Of a DNA stretch of 64,000 nucleotides, positions 52,950 to 64,000 are shown one piece after another. A model generated the notes under the pieces. That model saw only the letters and a list, made by a program, of their open reading frames with translations. It did not search any database and was not told where the DNA came from. Every line of letters starts with the position of its first letter. Position 1 is the first letter of the stretch. The translations under genes and the position numbers were made by a program. The DNA is from Sphagnum compactum (Eukaryota > Bryophyta > Sphagnopsida > Sphagnales): positions 2,108,001-2,172,000 of the forward strand of contig OZ234503.1 of assembly GCA_965153455.1 (NCBI GenBank), written 5' to 3'.

Positions 52950-54735
52950 ACCCCTTCCCCCCCCCCCAAACCCTAATTTGTCTCTGTCTTGTGCAGAGGC
53001 AGCAGCAGCAGCAGGCGCAGCGTGGTTGCTGTCTGACTGCACTGACACTTGCGCGTACGCTCTCCTCGCTGCCTTCCTGCACTTGCTGAGCTGCGCAAGA
53101 ACCTCCTGCTGCTGCTCCTAACAGCAACAACTACACGCAACGACACACCAAAGAAGACGCGCCCGCACACACAACAAAAAAAGGAAAAAACCCAAACAAA
53201 CAAACAAACAAAATATATAAATGAAAATCTCTTCTTCTTCTTCTTTTTTGTTTTTGGTTTTTCTTTTTGGGTCGTTTTTTTTTGCCCACCAGCAGCAGCA
53301 GCAGAAGAGACTCTCAATTGCTGCACAGCCAACAATTTTCCAGTAAGTAGTGTGGATGAAGAAGCAAGCTTGCTTTCCAGGCAAACAGACACAGGGGAGA
53401 CACACAGAGAGAGAAAGAGAAAGAGATATAGATTGTGGAAGAAGAAGGATGCTTGCTTGCTCGTTTGCTTGTTTGCAGGGAAGTTGAGAGATTTTATAGT
53501 ATCTATCTTAGAGTCTTGTATGTTTGTAATGTGGTGTGAGGAGCATTGCTGCTTGCTGTCAATATGTGCTGTGAAGGATCTGTAAAGCTGGGGAAAGAAT
53601 TAGTTGTGGTAACTGGAGAAGGAGAAGGTGGCACAGGATTAGGAGGATTGGGAGGAGGAGGAGGAGGAGGAGGAGAGAAAGGGTAGTTGTTTTTTGGTAC
53701 ATGTAATGCCTGCTGGCAATGCAATGCGCAGGATTTTGGATCGGATAGCCACTTACTTCTTGTTGTTGCGACGGATATTTATTGCCCCGGAGTTGTGGAT
53801 CTTGAGCTCCAAAAGTTTGAGATCTTGAGATCTTTGCTTGGTTTTAGTCCAGAGATAGAAAGAAGCTGCTGGCGAAGAAGAACAAGAACAAGAAGAGGAG
53901 GAGGGAGAAGCATCGCATCGATGGAAGGGCAGCAAATGGAAAGAGGAAGAAGAAGAAGAAGCAGCAGCAGTTAGGACCCATTTCCCCCTCCCGGGACATG
54001 GAACAAAAGAAGAAAGCCTCGGAAGAAGGTTCATCAAGCTTGCTTGCATGTTCTTCGTCAAGCTTCTCATTGTTGTTGTTGTTTTTCTTTTGTTGGGTAG
54101 GACTTTTTTGTGGGAATTTCTTGTACCATCTACCTGTAGAAGAAATCCTCCTTCCCTCCCTGCCTCCCTCCCTGATCATCATGATGAGAGCCACACTGGA
54201 AAAAGGGTTTTCCGGGGAGAGACAGGAGAGGACGAGAGGACCCTACAAACTCGAAAATAGATTCTTAGGGTTTTTCTTCCTTGCAAAACCCAAATGCTGC
54301 AACAAAAGCAAATGACGTCTTTCAGCAAGACTTTCTGGGTCATCTGCAAGTCCGGTCCAGTAGGGACACACACGCGCGCACACGCACACGCACTAGTGTG
54401 ATGATACTCTTTGTCAGAAAGAAAGTTCTCATTGTCAAGCTCCAGAATGTTTGTTCCTCAGAAGTCCATCCTCCAGATAGCTAATGGTCTTCCAATTGAA
54501 TGAGTATTCAATCAATGGTGATGATGTGCTTCATGATGGTTTCTTCTTCTTCATGATTGTCTCTGAACCTACATTGTTTGTTTTCTCATGCTCGATGCGT
54601 GTGTCTTGAATAAATCCAGATTTTCTGGGGAGAATCAAACACAAGTTTGTGCGCTCTTTGAGTGAATCAGAGCAACAAGGAGGAGATCTGCTGGAGGAGG
54701 CAGCTACAGGTACAGAAGATAGATATGAGTTCAGT
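52950..54735 (+). promoter_or_regulatory. Promoter and long leader of the RopGEF gene
   Basis: GC content rises sharply at about 52.95 kb. A telobox-like AAACCCTAA lies at 52968-52976, followed by CAG/CTG-rich, CT-rich and GGA-rich tracts (GGA run about 53651-53676) and many short upstream ATGs. None of the small frames here resembles a protein I know. I read this as core promoter plus a long 5' UTR, perhaps with a leader intron and upstream ORFs. The true first coding exon could also hide here, since the frame of the first recognised exon stays open to 54610. Confidence 0.5.
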
Positions 54736-57700
54736 ATGGATCGTGCAAGCTCATGCCTGAGTATGGATGGTTTGAATTTAGATCTGTTAGGGGATGAAGC
54801 TTCAAGTTTCCGTCTTGTACATAGAGGAGAAGAAGAAGATGGCAGTGGCGGCACTAATAGTTCAGGAGGTTCTTCTCCTCTTGGCTGGCCTTTGGGCAAG
54901 AGGGAGAGACTTAGTGCAGATCCTTCACCCTCTTCATCCAACTTAGCAAGTGGAAGGCACACTTACATGCGGGAACAGAAAATGGAGAAGAGAGTCACAC
55001 AACTCACAGGTCTGCGCCTTGCACCACCCACTGCTTCTTCTTCTCCTTCTACCTTTTGGAAACTTGAATTTCTCAATATCTGTCAATTCCATCCAAGTTG
55101 CTTGATTATCTGCTGCATGTTCTAACACCTGTCGGGAATTGGGTCTGCATGTTATTATAAAAGAGGTGGAGATGATGAAAGAGAAGTTTGCAAAGCTGTT
55201 GTTGGGAGAAGATATGTCTGGTGGTGCTAAAGGCGTCTGCACAGCTATGGCCATTTCAAATGCCATCACTAACCTCTCAGGTTAGACTTCTTTTTGTCTG
55301 TGGTAAAAAAATACTTCATATATCTGTGCAGCTTCTGTTGATTGAATCATGGCATATGTGAATCATTGTATCTGCAATTTTCTTTCTGTACACTTGTATG
55401 TCTACAACACCCACCCTTAATGCACCCTTTTTTTGTTTATCTGTCAATTGTGTGATAGATAGCATAGACTAAAATGGTTGTCCTTTGATGATGATCAGCA
55501 GTTAAGAGTGTTCTTTTGATTTGGATGCAGCTTCTGTCTTTGGGCAGCTCTGGAGATTAGAACCCTTCACTCCAGAGCAACGTGCAATGTGGCAGAGAGA
55601 CATGAAATGGCTTCTCTCCGTCAGTGATCATATCATGGAGCTCGTCCCTTCATGGCAAACTTTTCCAGATGGTAGTACTTTGGAGGTTAGGATGACTCAC
55701 AGTTTCGGGTTCTTTTTGGGCCTCTTGCTCTAGTATCTCATGCTTGTCTAAGCTGCAAAGTCCACAATCTGTAAAGAGAGTGCAAAAATGCATGGTGGTC
55801 AGGTCCCAGTACACAAGGTACAAATTCTTACAGCGAGACTCTGATGGGTGATGGGATGCAGGTGATGATCAACAGGCCACGTTCAGATGTTCACTTGAAC
55901 TTGCCAGTTTTGCGGAAGCTGGACAACATGCTGCTTGTATGTCCACATAACTCTCAAAACTGGCAGCTTTTTCTAGTAAAGTCTTTAATCCATTGAGTAT
56001 GTTTTGAGTAATCCTCTATATTTCACCCCTGCCATGATCAGTGTTTTTTTTCCCCGACAAAATTTTGTTGACAAAAAACTTACAAAAAACTTGGGAGATT
56101 TTTGTTTTTCTAGTGTAAATTTGACTGATTTTTTGCTTTTTTTTTTTGGAAAAGTTCACCAAATTTTTAACATTGCCATTTTTAAAAATAGAAATCCTGG
56201 CTGTGATTTTAGTTAATGAATCTGAAGACGAGTAAAAACAAGTTTTAAAAGCTTGGAAATTTTTCATTCCTTGACATGGACCCCTTTAAGTGGCCCATTA
56301 AGTCACAAAGGGATTGACTTGTCTACACCTTTTGCAATGTGTCTCATGCTGCCAGGACACTTTGGACAGCTTCCATGAAACAGAGTTTTGGTATGTTGAT
56401 CGTGGAATTGCTGTGGCCGAGAAACACAACCGCCAGGGTTCAAGGGATTCTTGTCAAAGACAGCAGGAGAAATGGTGGTTGCCAACTCCCCAGGTACCAG
56501 TCAATGGCCTGAGCGAAGAGTCACGGAAGAGATTGCATAATCAAAGGGATGCCACCAGTCGAATCCTCAAAGCAGCCATGGCAATTAATACCCGTGTTTT
56601 GTCTCAAATGGAGGTTCCACAAATCTACTTGAATTCTCTTCCCAAGGTCTGTATCTACCATTAGTCGGTACATCTCTCTCTCTCCGTACATCAGAGACCA
56701 ATGTGGTTTGTGTCAAGGTCTCATAACATTTGATCAGTATTCTTTCTTTATTCTACATTCCCTTAAAACTTTCTGTTCAGGTTGACTCGAATCTGATGAG
56801 TGATAATCCTGCTACTATGAAGCTATGGAAGATGCATTCATAGTGTCTGATCCTGTTACTTGATTTGTGCAGAATGGGAGGTCAAGCCTTGGAGATGTAC
56901 TATACCGAAGCCTATGTTCTGACAACTTCTCCGCTGAAGTATTCCTATCCAAACTTGATACTTCAGATGAGCACAATATACTAGATGTAGCAAACCGACT
57001 AGAGACGGCAATCCTTGTATGGGGTCAGCAGACTCGCTTGAGAAATGCACGGTTGTGGGCCAAAGAAAAGAAATTCAATGCAAAGTCGTCATGGGGAAAG
57101 ATGAGGGAGTTTGTGGGTGACATTGACAGAAGGCTGCTCCTAGCAGATAGAGTGGAGCGTGTGCTAGTTGGCTTGAAACAACAGGTCCCAGGACTGCCAC
57201 AGACTTCCTTGGACACCAACAAAATCCTATTCAACAGGGTACACATCTCTAAGAACTTCAAGTATACCAATAGCCTGTGTTGGTGGGATTCATAGCTATA
57301 TATATTTGTTTATTTTTCTTCTGCTGCAAAAAATGCTGAATGATATCTAGCAGATCATAAACCATGACAAAAACTCTTTGCTGGACTTGGTGCAGGATGT
57401 TGGGCAATCAATATTGGAGAGCTATTCACGGGTGCTTGAAAGTTTGGCTTTCAACATCATTGCACGAATTGATGATGTTTTGTATGCTGATGACCTTGTC
57501 ATACGCTTCCTAGCTGTGGAAGGAAGAGATTGCATTACGAAAACCTCACATCTCTGTCCTGATAGATCAGATGATTCTTGTACCATGCAATTAACTGCTG
57601 TCAGCACTCCTTACGACACTCCTTTAGTTTCTCATAGTGCATCTCCGACTAGTCCCCACATGACCCCAAGCCCACCTCATGAGAACATACGAGAGACTAC

Positions 57701-57908
57701 TGGATCAGTATTATTATTCCCTTCATTTGACAAAGCCTCATCAGATTACACAGACAGTAGAAGAGAATTGCCAGAGGGAAAGAGGAAACAACTAGAATCT
57801 GAAAGGGTGGTGGTGGTGAAGCTTCTTCCTTCAGAGACCAAATGCTGGACTTATGCAGGCAACCTTGAGAACTGTAATGCTCTTCACAGCCCACCAGGGC
57901 GTGATTAG
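54736..57908 (+). CDS. ROPGEF: RopGEF with PRONE domain
   Basis: This is a guanine-nucleotide exchange factor for plant ROP GTPases, acting at the plasma membrane in polar growth. Exons: 54736-55009, 55164-55280, 55531-55685, 55862-55936, 56356-56646, 56873-57238 and 57396-57908. All phases agree, giving 596 residues from the first in-frame ATG. The reading frame is open upstream to 54610, so an upstream start exon is possible. The PRONE domain runs from about residue 92 ([20 protein letters not shown]) to about 463. It includes [11 protein letters not shown], the WRLEP block, [49 protein letters not shown] and [12 protein letters not shown]. The variable N-terminal region is Ser/Gly/Glu-rich. 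The tail (about 464-596) is Ser/Pro-rich and ends in CWTYAGNLE ... SPPGRD, a conserved C-terminal motif of RopGEFs; such tails are known to be autoinhibitory or receptor-kinase targets in angiosperms. It looks intact. Confidence 0.92.
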
Positions 57909-58342
57909 ATGATATTTCATCTAGGTCTCTAGTGTTTTCCACACTATGTAATTTAACAATCCTGTGCCCACCCACCCTCACCCCACCCAAGGTTACTTCA
58001 CATTTAAGTTAAAGTTGGCAGTGGCTTCAAGCATGCAATTTTAATGAGATAGGAAATCATAATACATATATTATGCTATTATTCTTTCCTTCTGGTCATT
58101 TCCTATTCAGACATGTTCATTGCTCAAATTATGTCTGCTGCAGAACTGATGTTTCTCTTAAAAGATCCACAATGAGAATTCTTGATCTGAGAAATCTATT
58201 TTTTCCTGACATGGTTTTGCCTATCTGGTTATAGGAGAGGTCTCATTATACTTCTCTTTATGACAGCTAACTGCAATTCTGCGTTCAGTGATTGATAATG
58301 AAAGATCTCAAGCAAAAAGATGGTTGTGTAGTATATAGTATA

Positions 58343-58829
58343 CTAATTTTGTCCATGATCTTTGGAAGGAGGAATGCACAAACAACCATAAACCCCAATC
58401 ATGAGACTCATGGGACTCTTGAGCAGTCCCATCAATGAAAAGGGCTCCCCCTTGTGCATAGCCACCAAGTATAAACTGAACTTCATCTCGTAATTGCAAA
58501 ACACGTTTATCATGGGTCCCTCAGGCAAAACAACTCCATGACTGCAACTGCTCCAACAAATACTGCCTCAACAACACCAAGGAAACAGCTGCACTGGAAC
58601 CAATGTAATATGATAATCCATGACAAATAAAGTTCCTATGTGTTCTAGTTTGGAAAGGTAAACAACTACTAACTGCATAGTAATACTCCTCCTGGAGTGG
58701 CTCCAAAACCGTTGTGTCAGGCAGGGTGCAATGAGTCTCCACAAGACTGGCGTGCACATGCCCCTGGAGCCTTGACCTCACATCCACTCTAACCACATGC
58801 AGATCATAAGGAAGCAGAAGAGCATGCAT
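58343..58829 (-). pseudogene. EMC7: EMC7 (ER membrane complex subunit 7) fragment with frameshift
   Basis: The minus strand encodes VVRVDVRSRLQGHVHASLVE, then VLEPLQEEYYYA up to about 58674. After a GT-AG intron (58673-58451) come GEPFSLMGLLKSPMSLMIG and, in a shifted frame, FMVVCAFLLPKIMDKI. These match the C-terminal half of EMC7 in order: beta-sandwich end, linker, and the single C-terminal membrane helix with its KSPM motif. One extra G in a GGGG run near 58395 breaks the frame just before the membrane helix. The N-terminal exons (signal peptide and first beta strands) are not found upstream towards the kinase gene. Retention of the intron argues for a DNA-level duplication and not a retrocopy. 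A base-call error in the G run is possible, but the missing 5' part still points to a pseudogene. Confidence 0.7.
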
Positions 58830-59169
58830 TACATGATAAAAGATGCATCAATTGCCATTGAAACAGAAACCCGGTGTCAACTGTTACATCCTGTCTGTCC
58901 ATAAAACCATTGTCAGCAGCAATTTTCATAAGCTCATTTATGTTTGTAATTTGTCACTGCATCCCTACAATTCTCATCTGTGATATCATGTTACTCCTCT
59001 TCACCAATGAATGCATCTGATTTGCAATATGAATGATGAACTAAGCATACTTTACAATTCAAATTTTGTTACAGTATATGGACTAGAAAGCAGAGTCAAA
59101 AGTTTGCTAAAGATTTGAAGCTTTCTTTGTTGGAGGCAAATAACAAATCAGGAACTCAAATTGAATAGG

Positions 59170-59550
59170 ACTTGTCGCTTATACCAATTTGTAGTCATGT
59201 AATTGAATAGAACTAATCATTAATCCATGTTTTTGGCATAGTATAGATCCGTGGGTGTCTGAAGTTCAAATGGTACCTACTTTGCACAATACAATTCTTC
59301 TTCATGTCAGACACCATCACAATTGTCACTTACATAAGACTTATTGATTGTGCAATTATGTAATTAAATAGAACTCCTCACTTTGTTGATGCCAATTCAT
59401 AGTCATGTAGTCAAATAGGTCTAAGTTATAGATCCATGTTTTTGGCATTGTGTACATACATACATGTCTGTAGTTCAAATGGTACCTACTTTGTGCAATA
59501 CAATTCTTCTCTTCTTTGTTGGACATCACCACAATCATCAATTACAGCAA
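59170..59550. repeat. Two diverged tandem units (~200 bp) downstream of the kinase gene
   Basis: 59174-59330 and 59385-59550 share CCAATT ... TAGTCATGTA, ATCCATGTTTTTGGCAT, AGTTCAAATGGTACCTACTT and CAATACAATTCTTCT, with the ACATCACCAC block at the end. They lie beyond the stop codon of the kinase gene, in otherwise gene-free DNA. Confidence 0.7.
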
Positions 59551-59983
59551 GTGAATTGGAGAAGGATACAATCCAAGTGGGAAGGATGCAATCCAAGTTT
59601 GGTGATCAGTGCAGTGGAAAAACAACCTGGAAGCTTTGATTAGATTTGCATAATACAGTCGATCAAAATGGTGTGAAGACATCAAATCTGCAATAGAGAA
59701 GAGCATTTGAGAAGCTTGAAAGGGGCAACATCAATTGGCTATGAGCTCACATAGGCCCCATGAAATTGAGCATCTTCTTTCTTTCCACCTAAACACACTA
59801 TGTTACCATCTCTCTTCTGGACTGTGGAGTCCATGGATCTCACCTCTCCAAATGATTTGTGATGAAGTGGAGAATTCCATCTGCATATCTGTCCATAGCC
59901 TGAATTCATTTCAAGCTGGATGCAACACAAAAAAACAGATAGAAACAAAAACACCGCATGCACATTGCCTACTCTCCATTCAC

Positions 59984-62900
59984 CTATTCTCCATTCCATG
60001 CATCTGAACTTCCTGTTCTTTGATCATATGCATCCACAATGTTGAGGAAAGGCTGGTTGGTGGAGGTTGGTTGTTCACATGGAATCTGCAAAAAGGAGCT
60101 GATCTCTTGGACAAGCCACTCCTTTTCATTTGTTTTGAGGTCCATTCCAAACTTGTGCGTTTTTACACCCTCCACCAGCATGCACGCTGTCATCAACTGC
60201 CCATCTTGCTTCTTCTGTCCAGCAGCCCCATAAACCAGATCAAGTAGAGCAAAGTCTGTTTTGGTCAACATGAGAGAAGGACGAGCTTGTTGCATGCATG
60301 AAACCAATATCAGTCAAAGTCCAATTGGGTGAACATTTAAAAACAAGCCACAGATTCTACTCAATGCTGGCATGACACAAATGTTATAATATAATCTCGA
60401 CAATTGGACTTATCACTCCACCCCAACTGCAATCAAAAGAAAGCAGGTATACCAGTCTGCATGAGAACGCACCCCCTCTACAATAATACCAACAGAGCTG
60501 ATGTCCTCTAATTGTCCAACAACTTGATGCTTCCAGAAGCGGCCACCCACCGTCCACTCAATGGAAAACTCAGATTCCTCAAATTGTAATTTGGCTGCCA
60601 CAGTGAGACTGGATAGGGTGGTCTTCGCAAGTCTGCAGTGCACAAAAAACACCACTTTCACTGACTTGAATGTAGGAGACATGAGACACCGAGCTGTGAC
60701 AAATATTTGACAACCTGATGGTGCCAATCCCACAACTCATCTTTTGTTGCTGAGAATAACAAGACATGGATTGGGGATAATTGCTGGAACTCTGAGGGAG
60801 GCCCTCTTTGGAATGCAGTAACGGCTACAACAGCCATTTACACTAAATCTTCACCTACAACAACACATGTTCACTTACGAACAGGAAAGGAACGTACCTA
60901 ATGCCCACAAACCAGAATGGGAGAGAGAACAAGGTGAACAGCAACGGGGCCCCTCCTACTATTGCTGTCCGTGTCCAAAAGGTGAGAAACACATTCCATG
61001 CCTGGCACAAGTGGTAATCTCCTTAGGCTAGACATAGATATCAGCAGTCTAATGGTAGGAGACTGCAGTAAGTCCCGGCATGGCACCGTATCAAAAAAAC
61101 ACTGCTACAAAAGAGAAAAGTACCAACCAGCCTACACAATCTAATAATTTTTATCTTGAAGCAAATATTGCAGATGCTGCACCTAATAAAAGTCCCTGAG
61201 GTCATTTGGTTTCCAACACTAGGACTTATGCTCAAACTCCTTGTCACGGAAGAAAGTAACAGATATAGACAGCATGAGACATTTCAATTTCCAGGGGTAG
61301 CACATACCACAGCAAAGGAACCAGTTCCAGCAGTTTCAGCAGTGAGCCCTGCAGGTGGGATGACAATTACTAGCTTGGAATCTGTTTTCTTAAGCTCCTG
61401 CCAACCAAGGACAACAGATCCACTTCAACTCTTATGAAGCACCAAAGTTCATAACCCTGATTTCAACTCTATTTCTGCTTATTCATAAGCAGATTGAGAT
61501 TACTAGCTACTCACCACTTCTGTCCCTGCAGGCTGTTGAGCTGTTTTCAGTTGCCAAGCATTGCCAGGAGATTTTTGTGATACACTGGACTGCATCCATG
61601 TACTTCCTTCTCCTTTGAGAGCATTTATTGCCTCTTCTGCTGACTGTATAGGCAAAACATAACAACACAGTATGACCAGTTGAGCAGCATATAACCCCAG
61701 TACCCACTGTGCTGAAAAAAGGACCAGGATTACCTGAAACCGATCTTCTGGTGCAGGCTCCAGAAGCTGTTCCATAATATCACCAAGATGAGGGGTCACG
61801 TTTACCAAATCTCGAAACACCACCTTCAAGCGCTTCTGTCACAAGAAACCACAGCATCGTAAACTTGCAAAACTTGGAAGAGAACATGTGGGGGAAATGG
61901 GAGAAATTTGTGATGGGAAACAGTTGGAAAGAACCTGCCTGTGGAAAAGATGAAGGGGAGCATCCAGACACAACATAAAGCAATGTGGCACCAAGTCCAT
62001 AGAGATCAGTTTGCGGCCCTGCTCGATTTTGGAACTGCTCTGGAGCCATGTAACCATACTGTCTGTCCAGAAAACAACCAAGAGAATTCAGCAAGGTCCT
62101 CTTACCAACCTGGCAGCCATGTAAATAGACTACTTCTGTTACAGAGTAAGCATGTCATATTTATAGGATTAGCACACTATTCACAGATCCGTGGTGCTAG
62201 CAGCTCCCAATATTGGTGGTGAGCAAAGGCCTTGAAATGATATTTGATCAGCAGGCTTACCAACCAATTCACATCAGAGGACCCATACATGATTCTGATT
62301 GAGCATGTGGGAGACATGCCAAGACAATTACCTTCTAGAACATATTCAAGTTTGAGGAAAAGAGGGGAAGAATGGGGTGTGGGGCAGAGGACAATATCAT
62401 GATCAGTCCCAATGAGTATTTGGGGAAGGAAGAAGTGCTTAATCCAATAGTGCAGCTTACATTGAAACAAATGGTTCATTGTCCTTAACAGATTTCCTCT
62501 GGAAAACTCATCATAAGTGTCAAGTTTTGTATATTGCCCAGACATTACACCCCAGTAATGCTAGAGCATTAGGGTTCAACCTCGCAACTGGCAGGTAAAG
62601 ACTCTGGACACAATACCACTTTGGAGGACAAACTAATCACAGAACCCTTGCTTGGTTTCTGAAGGTAGGGTTTAGGGTGTAATGCATAATGTTGTCAGAA
62701 TTGATAGAGAGAGAATACAGCACCGTGCCAACAACAGTGCTGCCTATCTGCATTGCAGATGCTGCATCTTGCACTGCTCCAAAATCCACCAACTTCACCT
62801 TCCCAGATGCTTCATCCAAAATTATGTTCTCCGGCTGTCACATGGTAAAGGCAGCCATTAGTAAGTTGAAGCTGCAGTAGACAAACTCTTGCTTCTCATT

Positions 62901-63920
62901 AGATTGTCCTTGAGTTCATTTGTATCTTTATTTCTCTGAATCTAGTACTTCCTGTGTCTTTGCATTGGTTCATAGATTAAGCTTCAGAATTCCTCACTCA
63001 ACTGCATCTGCCCTCAGAAACAAACCCTTCGCCAATTGAAAAAGCCTACATCCAGTAGTTAACATAAACTAGCTGATTCCAAATTAGCAGTGACAGTAAT
63101 ATCTTCACAATTTTCTGGGAAGGCACCAACAGAGACGATCCCCTCCAATGTGGACATCTTAATTTGGGTAAAGAATGGGATGGTTAGAATGCCTGCAACA
63201 CATGGAAAGGAGTGAAGCACTTGTTAAGCTGCTTCCCAAGGCAATCAATGGCCCTGGATTACATTCACCTCCGATTGCAAAGGTGGAGATGGAAGTGTGT
63301 CCATTGTCAAGTTATGCAGGATACATGATGGGCTGATGAGACTAATGGGCATGGAGATGATGGAGATCACCCATGGAGTGTTTAAGAGCACAAAGGACTA
63401 TCTAATGGAAGCTCCAAACTTTGCAATTCCACAAGAAAATTCAGGACTTCACTAAACAACAGAAAGAAAAACATCAGAGAGGAGGACATCTACAAACTCA
63501 CACACTATGCCAAAACCAGTTGGAGGCTGCCAATTACTTTGATATCTCTGTGATAAACAGGGGGGCGCAAGCTCCCAAGGTATTGCAACACATCCAGGAC
63601 CTGTGATAACAAAAACTAGTCCATTGGATCAACAAATTCTTCCGAGACATATTTTCTTTAAGAGGTATGATTCACCCTCAGCAATGCAAAAAAATTGGAT
63701 AACTGTAGCATGTGCATTGGAGATGCATCATAATTAGATCAAGGAAAATGTGGAACAAAAACTCAACATTTCAACTTCAAAGGTGGATGAAAACCTCAAT
63801 TGCAATACGCTTGACTTCCTCTTCTGGCACACGCCAGCCACTCTCCACCAGGTCTTTCAAGGACCGACCCTTGGCTACCCTTTGCACTATGTAAAAACCA
63901 CAGTCTGAGGGACTGTCAAT
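59984..63920 (-). CDS. Plastid-type Ser/Thr protein kinase, C-terminal part (5' end outside window)
   Basis: Ten exons are in the window, 5' to 3': 63920-63795, 63600-63538, 62834-62724, 62058-61939, 61835-61734, 61643-61515, 61397-61308, 61001-60898, 60632-60490 and 60255-59984. Phases agree, giving about 419 residues to a TAG stop. Kinase landmarks in order: the catalytic loop HRDIKPEN (split between two exons), LVDFGAVQD (Mg-binding DFG), YGYMAPEQF (APE), DLYGLGATLLY (subdomain IX), and LLEPAPEDRF near the lobe end. After the kinase domain come SKLVIVIPPAGL, GTGSFAVAWNVFLTFWTRTAI, and a hydrophobic stretch PLLFTLFSLPFWFVGI that is probably a membrane segment. A beta-rich tail follows (EWTVGGRFWKHQVVGQ ... 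ACMLVEGVKTHKFGMDL), ending in KEWLVQEISSFL. This architecture matches plant homologues of cyanobacterial membrane kinases, usually plastid-targeted; the transit peptide and Gly-rich loop would lie beyond 64000. Intron 61938-61836 has a GC donor. Confidence 0.87.
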
Positions 63921-64000
63921 CTATGATGGACAAAACAAAGTGGGAACAGTTTCTGTCAGTATAACTCAAAAGCACTCTCTCCATAGAAAAGAAAGTTCTA

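Noticed and set aside
54531-54962. 143-codon minus-strand frame opposite the RopGEF exon
   Set aside because: Antisense shadow of a Ser/Gly-rich coding exon.
1-64000. CRISPR arrays, operons or bacterial features
   Set aside because: All structured repeats are microsatellites, minisatellites or transposon-like; genes are spliced and eukaryotic.

Overview
This is nuclear DNA of a land plant. Evidence: spliced GT-AG genes, a Rho-of-plants exchange factor (PRONE domain), an AWPM-19/PM19 membrane protein, pentatricopeptide-repeat debris, short TTTAGGG-type telomere-like motifs, many microsatellites, and very long AT-rich spacers. The style of the PPR debris and the low gene density suggest a seed-free plant (fern, moss or lycophyte). 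That is an inference, and the species cannot be fixed from the sequence.

Layout. 1-9 kb is AT-rich spacer with one inverted-repeat element and some unassigned coding-like fragments. 9-13.6 kb is a graveyard on the minus strand: the first exon of an aldo-keto reductase, a PPR fragment, and a decayed SNF2/RING helicase fused to it. 13.6-20 kb is spacer. 20.6-22 kb holds an intact four-exon AWPM-19 gene (minus). 22.4-30 kb is spacer rich in dispersed and tandem repeats. 30.3-41.8 kb (minus) holds a previously hidden 18-exon gene for a coiled-coil protein of about 1025 residues. Every exon is short, but all the splice phases agree. 43-53 kb is spacer with two minisatellite arrays. 53-57.9 kb holds a RopGEF gene (plus) with a long leader. 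58.3-58.8 kb is an EMC7 fragment with one frameshift. 60-64 kb (minus) is the 3' two thirds of a plastid-type Ser/Thr protein kinase gene that runs off the window.

The genes do not form an operon or an obvious pathway. The RopGEF activates ROP GTPases at the plasma membrane, PM19 is a desiccation/ABA-linked plasma-membrane protein, and the kinase resembles plant plastid kinases of cyanobacterial type. The coiled-coil protein is the least understood. Its size and layout (disordered, acidic N-terminal half; charged coiled-coil C-terminal half) loosely recall FBF1-like ciliary transition-fibre proteins, which would fit a plant with swimming sperm. I treat this only as a testable idea.

A dispersed repeat family of about 370 bp with a hairpin near one end recurs at least seven times, once inside an intron of the coiled-coil gene. 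No rRNA, tRNA or CRISPR array was found.
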